In this document: one piece after another, positions 47,655 through 55,095 of the stretch
Position numbering within the stretch: the first letter of the stretch is position 1
Layout of the letters: every line of letters starts with the position of its first letter
NCBI RefSeq assembly: GCF_004785955.1
Contig: NZ_SJER01000001.1
Location: 496,001-560,000, forward strand
Source: Halostella litorea
GTDB lineage: Archaea > Halobacteriota > Halobacteria > Halobacteriales > Natronoarchaeaceae
Direction of reading: 5' to 3'
DNA: 64,000 nucleotides
Program-made: the position numbers and the translations under genes
The notes under the pieces: generated by a model
Databases searched by the model: none
What the model saw: the letters and a program-made list of their open reading frames with translations, nothing else
What the model was told of the DNA's origin: nothing

Positions 47655-49256
47655 TCAGCCGTCCGGGTTCACGGCCGTCACCGTGCCGACGCCCTTCGAG
47701 CGCCCCTCGCGGAACACGAACCGCTGGCCCTCCTCGACGAGGTAGGGGCGGAACTTGAACCGGACGCGGGTCCGGCCCTTGTCGCCGGGGAGGAGCTGGC
47801 CGCCCTCGGGGTAGAACGCGGCGGCCTCGCTGACCGTCTCCAGGTGGACGACCGGCTCGTAGCCGTCGCCGATGCGGGTGGGGTGGTTCAGCACCATCAC
47901 CTCGGCCTCGAACTCGCGGACCGGCTCGGGGTCGGCCTCCCGCGGGAGCAGGACCATCCCGCGCTCGACGTCGGCCTCGCGGATCCCCTTCAGCGCGATG
48001 CCGACGATGCGGCCGGCCTTGGCCTTGTCGACGCGGTGGTAGTGCATCTCGATGGAGCGGACCTCCACCTCGTGGAACGAGCCGTCGGGCATCGGGCCGA
48101 GCAGCAGTTCGTCGCCGGCCTCCACCTCGCCGGCCATGACGGTGCCGGAGGCGACCGCGCCGACGCCGGTGACCTTGTACGTGCGGTCGACGTACATCCG
48201 GAACTCGCCGTCGTCGCCCGCGGTCTTGGGGAGGCGCTCGAACAGTTCGTCGAGGGTGTCTAACCCCTCCATCGTGACCGCGCTCGTGGTCACCACGGGG
48301 ACGACGGTGTCGCCGATCTCCTCGACCGCGGCGTCGACGCCGTGTCGCTCGACCAGAAGCGGCGTCTTGTCGACGTCCCGTAGCAGGCGTTCGACCTCGC
48401 GCTCGACCTCGGCGAGGCGGTCGTCGTCGACCGCGTCGGCCTTGGTGATCGCGACCATCGTCGGCAGTTCCGTCGCCAGCAGGACGCCGAGGTGTTCGCG
48501 GGTCGTCTTCGTCGGGCCGTCGTCGGCCGCCACCGTGAGCAGGCCGTAGTCGAGTTTCTGCCCGACCAGCCCGCGGATCGTCGTGCGGAGCCACGGCTCG
48601 TGGCCGACGGTGTCGACGAAGGAGACGAGGCTGTCGGACTCCTCGACGACCCGCGCGCGGTCGGACTTGCGGTGCGGGTTGTCCATCCTGACCGGGCCGT
48701 CGCCGTCGAAGCCGTAGACGCCGTAGGAGAGGTCGGCCGACAGGCCGCGCTCGACCTCGTGGGGCTGGACGTCGAGGTAGCCCCGCGTCCCGCCCTGGCC
48801 GTCGTCGGGCTGGCCGGTGACGAGGCTGCCGACGAGCGTGCTCTTGCCGTGGTCGACGTGGCCGGCCGTCCCGACGACGATGTGCTCGTCGTCGGTGTCC
48901 AGCATCGCCCCCTCGCGGACCGTGGCGACGCCGACGATCCCATCGCCGACGCCCCACGTCTGCACGTCTTCGATGTGCGAGCCGGCCTCCTCGGCCAGAA
49001 GCGAGAGCACGTCCATCGATTCGGAGAAGTCGTCGGGGGCGATCCCCGCGAGGCCGCCGTCGTCGGTGACGCCGACGACGTACGTCGCCTCGCCGTCGCC
49101 CGAGAGGACGCGGTGGCGGAGCTGTGCCACCAGGCTCTCCAGTCGCCCCTCGGAGAGGTGGAGGTCCTTCGTGAGTTGCTCCTTGAACTCCACGCTGCCG
49201 CCTTCCCGCTCGCCGCGTTCCAGGGCCCGCTCCAGCACGGCCCGGTCAGGGCTCAT
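47655..49256 (-). CDS. GTPBP1-family translational GTPase
   Basis: 533 aa from ATG at 49256; TATA-like GCTTTTGG about 25 nt upstream supports this over an ATG nine codons earlier. Residues 1-115 are a GTPBP1-type N-terminal domain. The GTPase follows with G1 GTAGHVDHGKST, G3 DTVGHE and G4 ITKAD, then two EF-Tu-like beta-barrel domains (YKVTGVGAVASGTVMAGEV, and the late KGRTRVRFKFRPYLVEEGQRFVFREGRSKGVGTV in part). Related to GTPBP1/2, which resolve stalled ribosomes or aid RNA turnover in eukaryotes. Archaeal role inferred. Confidence 0.9.
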   Translation of the reverse strand: MSPDRAVLERALERGEREGGSVEFKEQLTKDLHLSEGRLESLVAQLRHRVLSGDGEATYVVGVTDDGGLAGIAPDDFSESMDVLSLLAEEAGSHIEDVQTWGVGDGIVGVATVREGAMLDTDDEHIVVGTAGHVDHGKSTLVGSLVTGQPDDGQGGTRGYLDVQPHEVERGLSADLSYGVYGFDGDGPVRMDNPHRKSDRARVVEESDSLVSFVDTVGHEPWLRTTIRGLVGQKLDYGLLTVAADDGPTKTTREHLGVLLATELPTMVAITKADAVDDDRLAEVEREVERLLRDVDKTPLLVERHGVDAAVEEIGDTVVPVVTTSAVTMEGLDTLDELFERLPKTAGDDGEFRMYVDRTYKVTGVGAVASGTVMAGEVEAGDELLLGPMPDGSFHEVEVRSIEMHYHRVDKAKAGRIVGIALKGIREADVERGMVLLPREADPEPVREFEAEVMVLNHPTRIGDGYEPVVHLETVSEAAAFYPEGGQLLPGDKGRTRVRFKFRPYLVEEGQRFVFREGRSKGVGTVTAVNPDG

Positions 49257-49316
49257 ACCCGCGGGTTTGGGGAGCGTGACCAAAAGCCTTCGCGTCGGGT
49301 GGTAGTAAGTGACGCG

Positions 49317-49895
49317 TTACCGTTCGGCGCGCTCCGCGTCAGGGCCGTCCCGAAGCCGGTCGTAGGCGCGCTGGACGCGCTTGAACCGCTCCTCGTCGCC
49401 GTCGGGCGCGTCCGGGTGGACGTCCTTGACCTTCTCCCGGTAGGCCCGTCTGACGGCGTCGTCGCCGGCGTCCGGGTCGACGCCGAGGACCCGGGCCGCT
49501 TTGTCGGCGCGCATGCCGGTCGAGGCCCCCGGTCCCGGGCGGCCCGCACCGTCGCTCGCCGTCCGCCGGCCGCCGAACCGCGCCCCGCCACGGGACCGCG
49601 CCTCGTACCGCTGGCGGGCCTCCCGGCGGCCGCGGCTCTCGCGGGCCGCGCGCCGCGCGCCGGCCCCGAACCCGCTCTCCCGCCGGTCGCGGAACTCGCC
49701 GCGGTCGGCGCGGCGCTGCGCCCGCTCGGCGAGGCGTCCGGTCCCCTGGTACCACAGCAGGTAGGCGACGACGGCGAACGGCGCGGCGAGGATCAGGATG
49801 AACGGGTTCATCCGCACCAGCGTGAGGATGCCAAGCACCGCCGTTAACCCGGCGAACACGGCCGCGAGTCCGACGAGGAGCGTCTCCCTCGACAC
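49317..49895 (-). CDS. J-domain membrane protein
   Basis: 192 aa from GTG at 49895 (longer frames lack hydrophobic start features). Two TM segments (about 5-25, 28-48: LLVGLAAVFAGLTAVLGILTLV, FILILAAPFAVVAYLL). An Arg/Gly-rich basic linker (about 55-125) follows, then a C-terminal J domain (AARVLGVDPDAGDDAVRRAYREKVKDVHPDAPDGDEERFKRV, with the hallmark HPD at VHPDAP). It would recruit an Hsp70 (DnaK) to the membrane surface. Basic linkers of this type can also bind RNA or lipids. Confidence 0.85.
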   Translation of the reverse strand: MSRETLLVGLAAVFAGLTAVLGILTLVRMNPFILILAAPFAVVAYLLWYQGTGRLAERAQRRADRGEFRDRRESGFGAGARRAARESRGRREARQRYEARSRGGARFGGRRTASDGAGRPGPGASTGMRADKAARVLGVDPDAGDDAVRRAYREKVKDVHPDAPDGDEERFKRVQRAYDRLRDGPDAERAER

Positions 49896-50014
49896 GGGCG
49901 ACGGGTAGGGACCGGAGGCAGGTAAGCGTCCCGCCCGCCGGCACGCGTCGCCCGACCGCCCGCCGCCGCACCCGCGGGCCAAGCTACAAACCCGGCCCCG
50001 TGCTAGCCCCGCCC

Positions 50015-50173
50015 ATGAGCGTCAGCGGGCTCTGCAGCATCTGTCAGACGCGGGAGGCACAGGCGCGCTGCGACCAGTGCGGGACGATGGTGTGCGCCCA
50101 GCACTACGACGAGTCGCTTGGCTACTGCGCCGACTGCGCGGCCGAGGCGTCGTCGGGCGGCCGGACGTTCTAG
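50015..50173 (+). CDS. Small HIT/B-box-like zinc-finger protein (52 aa)
   Basis: ATG at 50015 to TAG at 50171-50173. Cysteine/histidine ligands are C-x2-C (CSIC), C-x2-C (CDQC), C-x3-H (CAQHY) and C-x2-C (CADC), enough for two interleaved zinc ions as in HIT or B-box fingers. Predicted protein- or RNA-binding adaptor. Its stop codon and that of the convergent gene share a CTAG palindrome (50170-50173), so the two genes overlap by 3 nt at their ends. Too short for routine gene callers. Confidence 0.75.
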   Translation: MSVSGLCSICQTREAQARCDQCGTMVCAQHYDESLGYCADCAAEASSGGRTF

Positions 50174-51339
50174 CGCTCCGCGAGCGCCGAGCGGTCGAGG
50201 TCGGCCACGTCGGTCACGCCCGACAGCGCCACCGTCAGGTCGAGGTCCGCGAGGAAGTTGTCGACCACCGCCGCGACGCCCGCCTGCCCGCCGAGCGCCA
50301 GCCCGTACACGTACGGCCGGCCGAGCAGGACGGCGTCGGCCCCGAGCGCGAGCGCCCGCACGGCGTCCGCGCCGCGGCGGATCCCGCTGTCGAACAGCAC
50401 GGGCACGTCCGGGCCGACCCGCTCCCTGACGTCGGGGAGCGCCTCCGCCGCCGCGACCGCGCCGTCGACCTGCCGGCCGCCGTGGTTCGAGACGACGACG
50501 CCGTCCGCGCCGTGGTCGAGCGCGAGCGCGGCGTCCTCCGGGTGGAGCACGCCCTTCACGACGACCGGGAGGTCGGTCATGCCGGCGAGGTCCGCCAGGT
50601 CCTCCCACGTGTGGCTCGCGTCCGAGAACACGTCGAGGAACTGCGCCACGGCCGCGTCGACGTTCTCCTCGGGCGGCCCCGACAGCGACTCGCGGAAGAC
50701 GGGGTCCTCGAAGTAGTTCGCCACGCCCTCGCCCTCCATGAACGGCAGGTACCCCAGGTCGATGTCGCGCTCGCGCCAGCCCAGCAGCGGCGTGTCGAGC
50801 GTGACGACGACGGCCTCGTAGCCGGCCGCCTCCGCGCGCTCCAGCAGGCTCGCGGTCAGGTCGTCGTCCGAACTCCAGTACAGCTGGAACCAGCCCGGCG
50901 TTCCGCCCAGTTCGTCGGCGACCGCCTCCATCGTGGACGACGCCGCGGTGCTGTGGGCGAAGGGGACCCCCGTCTCGGCGGCGGCCCGCGCGGTCGCCAG
51001 TTCCCCCTCGTCGTGGATGATCGACTGGACGCCGACCGGCGCGAGCATCGCGGGGACCGGAAACTCCGTGCCGAGGACCTCCGTCGACAGCGTCCGGTCG
51101 GTCACGTCCTGGAGCATCCGCGGCCGGATCCGCCACCGCTCGATGGCGCGGCGGTTGGACCGCTTGGTCTCCTCGCCGCCCGCCCCGCCGGCGACGTAGG
51201 CGTACGCCTCGTCCGACAGTTCGGCCTCGGCGGCGGCTTTCAGTTCCTCGTATGCGACGGGGTAGTCGGGCGTCTCACCCGTCGCCTTCCGCGTCGTGTA
51301 CACCTCGACCTGCCGGTTGTAGCCGTAGTCCTCGGCCAT
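50170..51339 (-). CDS. FMN-dependent alpha-hydroxy-acid dehydrogenase (lactate 2-monooxygenase type)
   Basis: 389 aa, ATG at 51339. Alpha-hydroxy-acid oxidase family: the start VEVYTTRKATGETPDYPVAYEELK, Tyr/Ser substrate-site region, PAMLAPVGVQSI (FMN loop), VVVKGVLHPEDAALALDHGADG (Lys), SNHGGRQVDG (catalytic His), and DSGIRRGADAVRALALGADAVLLGRPYVYGLALGG (FMN phosphate; in part GRPYVYGLALGG). Oxidises L-lactate or a similar 2-hydroxy acid, passing electrons to O2 or a quinone. The lactate 2-monooxygenase subgroup is the closest, but the true acceptor is unknown. Confidence 0.88.
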   Translation of the reverse strand: MAEDYGYNRQVEVYTTRKATGETPDYPVAYEELKAAAEAELSDEAYAYVAGGAGGEETKRSNRRAIERWRIRPRMLQDVTDRTLSTEVLGTEFPVPAMLAPVGVQSIIHDEGELATARAAAETGVPFAHSTAASSTMEAVADELGGTPGWFQLYWSSDDDLTASLLERAEAAGYEAVVVTLDTPLLGWRERDIDLGYLPFMEGEGVANYFEDPVFRESLSGPPEENVDAAVAQFLDVFSDASHTWEDLADLAGMTDLPVVVKGVLHPEDAALALDHGADGVVVSNHGGRQVDGAVAAAEALPDVRERVGPDVPVLFDSGIRRGADAVRALALGADAVLLGRPYVYGLALGGQAGVAAVVDNFLADLDLTVALSGVTDVADLDRSALAER

Positions 51340-51387
51340 GGCCGTGCGGTTCGGTAGCTGGTGGCAAAAGGTTGAGCGTTGGGCGTG

Positions 51388-51735
51388 CTACACGGCCGAG
51401 AGGGCGGTGATCACCGCCCCGCCGACGAGCAACGTCGCCCCCACTCGTTTCGGCGTGACGGGTCCTCGCTCGTCCGTTCCGGGTACCCGAACCGGTTTCA
51501 CCGCCAGCAACCCGCCGACGATGGCGACGGTAGCCGGGACGCTGACCCCCACGCCCGCCCTCGTCGTCTCGAAGGAGAGGAACACCGTCCCGAGGAAAAC
51601 AGCGCCAACGGCGAATCCCCTCGCGCCCGGCGTCACCTCCTCGTTGCTGAACGCGACGAAGACCGCGGCGGGCCACCACCACATGAGGATCCCCAGACCG
51701 GTCCAGAACGCACCGAACAGCAGTCCGACGGCCAT
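51388..51735 (-). CDS. Small multi-pass membrane protein
   Basis: 115 aa, ATG at 51735. Hydrophobic segments about 2-30 (GLLFGAFWTGLGILMWWWPAAVFVAF, in part LFGAFWTGLGILMWWWP), 38-55, 63-80 and 95-114 with a basic loop (RVPGTDERGPVTPKRV). No family recognised. Slightly lower GC than its neighbours. It stands alone between the FMN enzyme gene and pyrF. Confidence 0.7.
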   Translation of the reverse strand: MAVGLLFGAFWTGLGILMWWWPAAVFVAFSNEEVTPGARGFAVGAVFLGTVFLSFETTRAGVGVSVPATVAIVGGLLAVKPVRVPGTDERGPVTPKRVGATLLVGGAVITALSAV

Positions 51736-51828
51736 ATCGTCGTCGTTTCAGCGCTCGGAGAAAAGTGTATCCCAGCCTCTGGTTGTACGTGCCATGGCCG
51801 CGGAGTGGAGGCCCCGCGCTTCCCTCGG

Positions 51829-52659
51829 TTACCGATACTCGTTGAGCCGCTCCTTCAGGCGCTTGGCGGCCTGCCCGGCGGCGCGGTCGAAGTCCTCGCC
51901 GGCGTCGCCCGCCCCGCCCTTCTCGCCGGCGAAGATGATCCCCCGCGAAGAGTTGACGAGGCCGACACCGTCCGCCAGCCCGTACTCCACCGCCGCCTCG
52001 GCGTCGCCGCCCTGCGCGCCGACGCCGGGGACGAGGAAGGGGAGGTCGGGCACCTGCTCGCGGACCGCCTCGAGTTCGTCTGGCGTGGTCGCGCCGACGA
52101 CGAGGCCGACGTTGCCGCGCTCGTTCCAGAGGTCGGCCAGCGCGGCGACGCGCTCGTAGACGGCCTCGCCGGAGGCCAGTTCGAGGTCCTGTAGGTCCGC
52201 GCCGCCGGGGTTGGAGGTGCGACAGAGGACGAACACGCCGCGGTCGGCCTTCGAGAGGAACGGCTCCAGCGAGTCGCGGCCGAGGTAGGGGTTGGCCGTG
52301 ATGGCGTCGGCGGTGGGGCCGCCGTCGTCCGGGTCGAGCAGTTTCGCGTACTGCCGGGCCGTGTTGCCGATGTCGGCGCGTTTGGCGTCGAGCAGGACGG
52401 GCACGTCCTTGCCGTGCGCGTAAGCGATGGTCTCGGCCAGCGCGCGCCAGCCGTCGGGGTCCTCGTAGAACGCGGCGTTGGGCTTGAACGCGGCGGCGTG
52501 CTCGTGGGTCGCGTCGATGATCCGGCGGTTGAACGCCCAGCGCGGCAGGTCGCGGTCCCGCAGGTGCTCGGGGATGCGGTCGGGGTCCGGGTCGAGGCCG
52601 ACGCTGACGACGCTGTCGGCGGCGTCGATGCGGTCGGCCAGCCGCTCGAAAAAGCGCAT
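51829..52659 (-). CDS. pyrF: Orotidine 5'-phosphate decarboxylase
   Basis: 276 aa from ATG at 52659, eight codons inside the longest frame; the product then begins FFERLADRIDAADSVVSVGLDPD as in the family. Catalytic array LLDAKRADIGNTARQYA gives the K and DxKxxD signature; phosphate-binding end PGVGAQGGDAEAAVEYGLADGVGLVNSSRGIIFA (in part PGVGAQGG). Type 2 OMPDC of TIM-barrel fold, last step of UMP synthesis. Length (about 270) is normal for this type. Confidence 0.92.
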   Translation of the reverse strand: MRFFERLADRIDAADSVVSVGLDPDPDRIPEHLRDRDLPRWAFNRRIIDATHEHAAAFKPNAAFYEDPDGWRALAETIAYAHGKDVPVLLDAKRADIGNTARQYAKLLDPDDGGPTADAITANPYLGRDSLEPFLSKADRGVFVLCRTSNPGGADLQDLELASGEAVYERVAALADLWNERGNVGLVVGATTPDELEAVREQVPDLPFLVPGVGAQGGDAEAAVEYGLADGVGLVNSSRGIIFAGEKGGAGDAGEDFDRAAGQAAKRLKERLNEYR

Positions 52660-52772
52660 ACGCCCCGTCCGCCGGCGGTCCACTTCAGGCTACCTCTTGC
52701 GGTTCGGGGACGGTCGCCCCGCCGGCCGTCCGGTGCGTACACTAAAACCATCGGCCGCCCTACTACCGGTCG

Positions 52773-53432
52773 ATGACGCTCCGCGCGGTCGTGTTCGACC
52801 TCGACTACACGCTGGCCGTGCCCGACCGGGACCGCGAGACGCTGCTGCGGGAGGCCGCGGCCGCGGCCGACGCGCCGCCGCTCTCCCGGGCGGCGTACCT
52901 CGACGCCCACCGCCGCAACCTCACCGGGGAGACGCGCGAGCCGATCTTCGCGGAGCTGCTCGACGGGGCCGACACGTCCGCCGACCCGGCCGAACTCGCC
53001 GCCGAGTACCGGCGGACCATCGCCGCGGCGCTGGAGCCGGTCCCGGGCGCGGCCGACCTGGTGCGCGACCTCCGCGAGCGCTACCGTGTCGGCCTGCTGA
53101 CGAACGGCCCCGTCCGCGCCCAGCGGGACAAGCTGGCGACGCTCGGCTGGGAGGGGCTGTTCGACGCCGTCGTCGTCACCGGCGACCTCGCGGCGGGGAA
53201 ACCCGACGTCCGGGCGTTCGACGCGGCGCTCGACCGCCTCGGCGTCGCGCCGGCCGAGGCGGCGTACGTGGGCGACGAGGTCGAGGCGGACGTCCGGGGC
53301 GCGAGCGAGGCCGGCCTCGCCGTCGTGCAGGTCGTCTGGCCGGACGGTCCCGACCCGGACCCGCGGGCGGACGCCCACGTCGACCGGGCGGAACTGGCCG
53401 CGGAGCTACCGGGGATACTGGCCGCGCTCTAG
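52773..53432 (+). CDS. HAD-superfamily hydrolase
   Basis: 219 aa, ATG at 52773. Motif I VFDLDYTL (the usual DLDGT with Tyr in place of Gly), motif II GLLTNGPV, motif III lysine GKPDVRAFDAAL and motif IV YVGDEVEADVRGA. YjjG/haloacid-dehalogenase-like phosphatase. Its final TAG overlaps the stop of the convergent neighbour at a CTAG palindrome (53429-53432). Substrate unknown. Confidence 0.88.
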   Translation: MTLRAVVFDLDYTLAVPDRDRETLLREAAAAADAPPLSRAAYLDAHRRNLTGETREPIFAELLDGADTSADPAELAAEYRRTIAAALEPVPGAADLVRDLRERYRVGLLTNGPVRAQRDKLATLGWEGLFDAVVVTGDLAAGKPDVRAFDAALDRLGVAPAEAAYVGDEVEADVRGASEAGLAVVQVVWPDGPDPDPRADAHVDRAELAAELPGILAAL

Positions 53433-53872
53433 TCGCCGGCCTCGGCGGCCTCGGTCGCCGCCTCGACCGCGTCGACGGCCCGCTTTACCGCCGCGCCGCT
53501 CTCGACGAACACGAGCGTCCTGGGCGGCTCCGTCGCCTTCGGCCGGGTTCGCAGGCCCAGTTCGCTGGCCGTCGCCGCGGCCGCCTCCTGCCCGTCCGCG
53601 AACTCGATCCGCACCCGGTCCTCGTGGAGGTACACCCGGGCGAGCAGTTCCCCCCGCGACTCGTCGGGCGCGTGCCGGGTGCGGGCGTCGTCCCACGACC
53701 CCTCGACGGCCCGCTCCACGTCGTAGGCCCGCTCGCCGTCGGGCGTCCCCTCGGCCGAGCGGTCCGCGTCGACCACCGCCAGCGCGTCGAGCGCGCCGTC
53801 GACGCGGCCGTCGACCTCCGAGGCGAGCAGTTCGGCGATCCGGCGGCCGTCGGCGACGCTGTCTTCGACCAT
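53429..53872 (-). CDS. Conserved haloarchaeal hypothetical protein
   Basis: 147 aa, ATG at 53872. Acidic, helical at the N-terminus (ADGRRIAELLASEVDGRVDGAL), then a strand-rich centre (ELLARVYLHEDRVRIEFADGQEAAAATASELGLRTR, in part ARVYLHEDRVRIEF), ending in an Ala/Glu helix. No signal or membrane segment, no recognised domain. Stop codon shares CTAG with the HAD gene. Confidence 0.72.
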   Translation of the reverse strand: MVEDSVADGRRIAELLASEVDGRVDGALDALAVVDADRSAEGTPDGERAYDVERAVEGSWDDARTRHAPDESRGELLARVYLHEDRVRIEFADGQEAAAATASELGLRTRPKATEPPRTLVFVESGAAVKRAVDAVEAATEAAEAGD

Positions 53873-53976
53873 ACCCGTTTTCGGGGGCCGCGGCTAATCA
53901 GTTGTGGGAGTTCGGGTCGCCGAGCGGGGCGGTCGTTCGGGCCGGCGGCCGGCACGACGCCAAGCTCCGCCCGCCG

Positions 53977-54426
53977 CTACTCGTCGCCCAGCTGTTCGAT
54001 CGCCGCCCGCGCCGGCTCGTCCACGTCGAGGCCGCGCCGGCGGGCGTACACCACCGCGGCGGCCTCGACGGTGATCCCGAGGTCGCTCTGGAGGCGGTTG
54101 ATGTCGGCGACCGCCTCCTGCTTCTCGACGCCGTCGGCGACGACCCGGTCCAGCACCTGCTCGAACGTCGAGCGCTCCCGGAGTATCGACTCGTCGGGGA
54201 CGAACCCGTCGGGCACGGCCACCTCGTCGGGGTCGAACGACGGCACCAGGTCGCCGTCCTCGCGGGCGAGCAGGCCCTGGCCGGTCGCGACGTCGATCAG
54301 CCGCTTGGCCTGGTCCGGCGAGAACCAGTCGCGGTCGAGCGACAGCGCGACGACGAACTCGTTCTCGCCGAGGCGCTCGGCCCCGCGCTGGCGGAACGGC
54401 GCGGCGACGGCAGTCCGGAGACTCAT
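53977..54426 (-). CDS. DUF2240-family protein
   Basis: 149 aa, ATG at 54426. Matches the archaeal DUF2240 group: LRTAVAAPFRQRGAERLGENEFVVALSLDRDWFSPDQAKRLIDVA (in part WFSPDQAKRLIDVATGQGLL), which looks like a winged-helix, and a C-terminal helical half (KQEAVADINRLQSDLGITVEAAAVVYARRRGLDV). Possibly an RNA- or DNA-binding protein, but the function is not known. It diverges from the eS8 gene. Confidence 0.8.
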   Translation of the reverse strand: MSLRTAVAAPFRQRGAERLGENEFVVALSLDRDWFSPDQAKRLIDVATGQGLLAREDGDLVPSFDPDEVAVPDGFVPDESILRERSTFEQVLDRVVADGVEKQEAVADINRLQSDLGITVEAAAVVYARRRGLDVDEPARAAIEQLGDE

Positions 54427-54519
54427 CGGGATCAGTACCTGTCAGCCCCCGGGTAAACCTACCGGTTCGGCGGCGGGCAAGTCGTATCATTCAAGTAGCT
54501 CCTGGGATTCGATACGGGT

Positions 54520-54894
54520 ATGACCGACCAGCGACGCTCGACGCGCAAGCGGACGGGCGGCCGACTCCGACCGAACGCCGACCGCAAGAAACACCAGCTC
54601 GGGCGCGGCCCGACCGAGACCCAGGTGGGCGAGCCGAACCTGAAGACGACCGACGCCCGCGGCAACACGACCAAGACCCGCGCGCTCTCGACCAACGTCG
54701 CGCAGGTCGCCGACGCCGGCGACACCGTCGAGGCGACCATCGAGGACGTCGTCGAGAACCCGAGCAACCCGAACTACGTCCGCCGGAACATCGTCACGAA
54801 GGGCGCCATTATCGAGACCAGCGAGGGGCGCGCCCGCGTCACCTCCCGCCCCGGCCAGACCGGGCAGGTCAACGCCGTCCTCGTCGACGAGTAA
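54520..54894 (+). CDS. rps8e: Ribosomal protein eS8
   Basis: 124 aa, ATG at 54520. Archaeal S8e core: TDQRRSTRKRTGGRLRPNADRKKHQLGRGPTETQVGEPNLK (visible as STRKRTGGR, KKHQLGRGP, TQVGEPN) and the C-terminal ASTRAKVTSRPGQTGQ-like ARVTSRPGQTGQVNAVLVDE. Small-subunit protein, found alone rather than in a ribosomal operon, as usual. Promoter-like AT-rich stretch just upstream (54485-54500). Confidence 0.93.
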   Translation: MTDQRRSTRKRTGGRLRPNADRKKHQLGRGPTETQVGEPNLKTTDARGNTTKTRALSTNVAQVADAGDTVEATIEDVVENPSNPNYVRRNIVTKGAIIETSEGRARVTSRPGQTGQVNAVLVDE

Positions 54895-55041
54895 CGCCTT
54901 CTCCGTCGCCGCCGTCCCGCGGCTCGCAGTCCGACCGACCAGCGACGCGTCCGCGCCCCCCTTCGCGGGAATGCGCACGACGGGAGCGCCGTCCGACCGC
55001 AGGACCGAGGAGTTAAGCACGGGATGGCCGTACGTCGGCCC

Positions 55042-55095
55042 ATGTACGGGACGGAACGCCCGCCAGCCGAGTGCCGTCGACCGGACGACCAGTGA
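55042..55095 (+). CDS. Candidate 17-codon leader ORF of moeA
   Basis: ATG at 55042 to TGA at 55093-55095; the peptide starts MYGTERPPAECRR. The stop overlaps the GTG of moeA as GTGA. A weak TATA-like GTTAAG at 55012-55017 is 24 nt upstream of this ATG, as for a leaderless start. No strong ribosome-binding site precedes the moeA GTG, so re-initiation would be the way in. Weakest of the three mini-ORF cases. Confidence 0.3.
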   Translation: MYGTERPPAECRRPDDQ

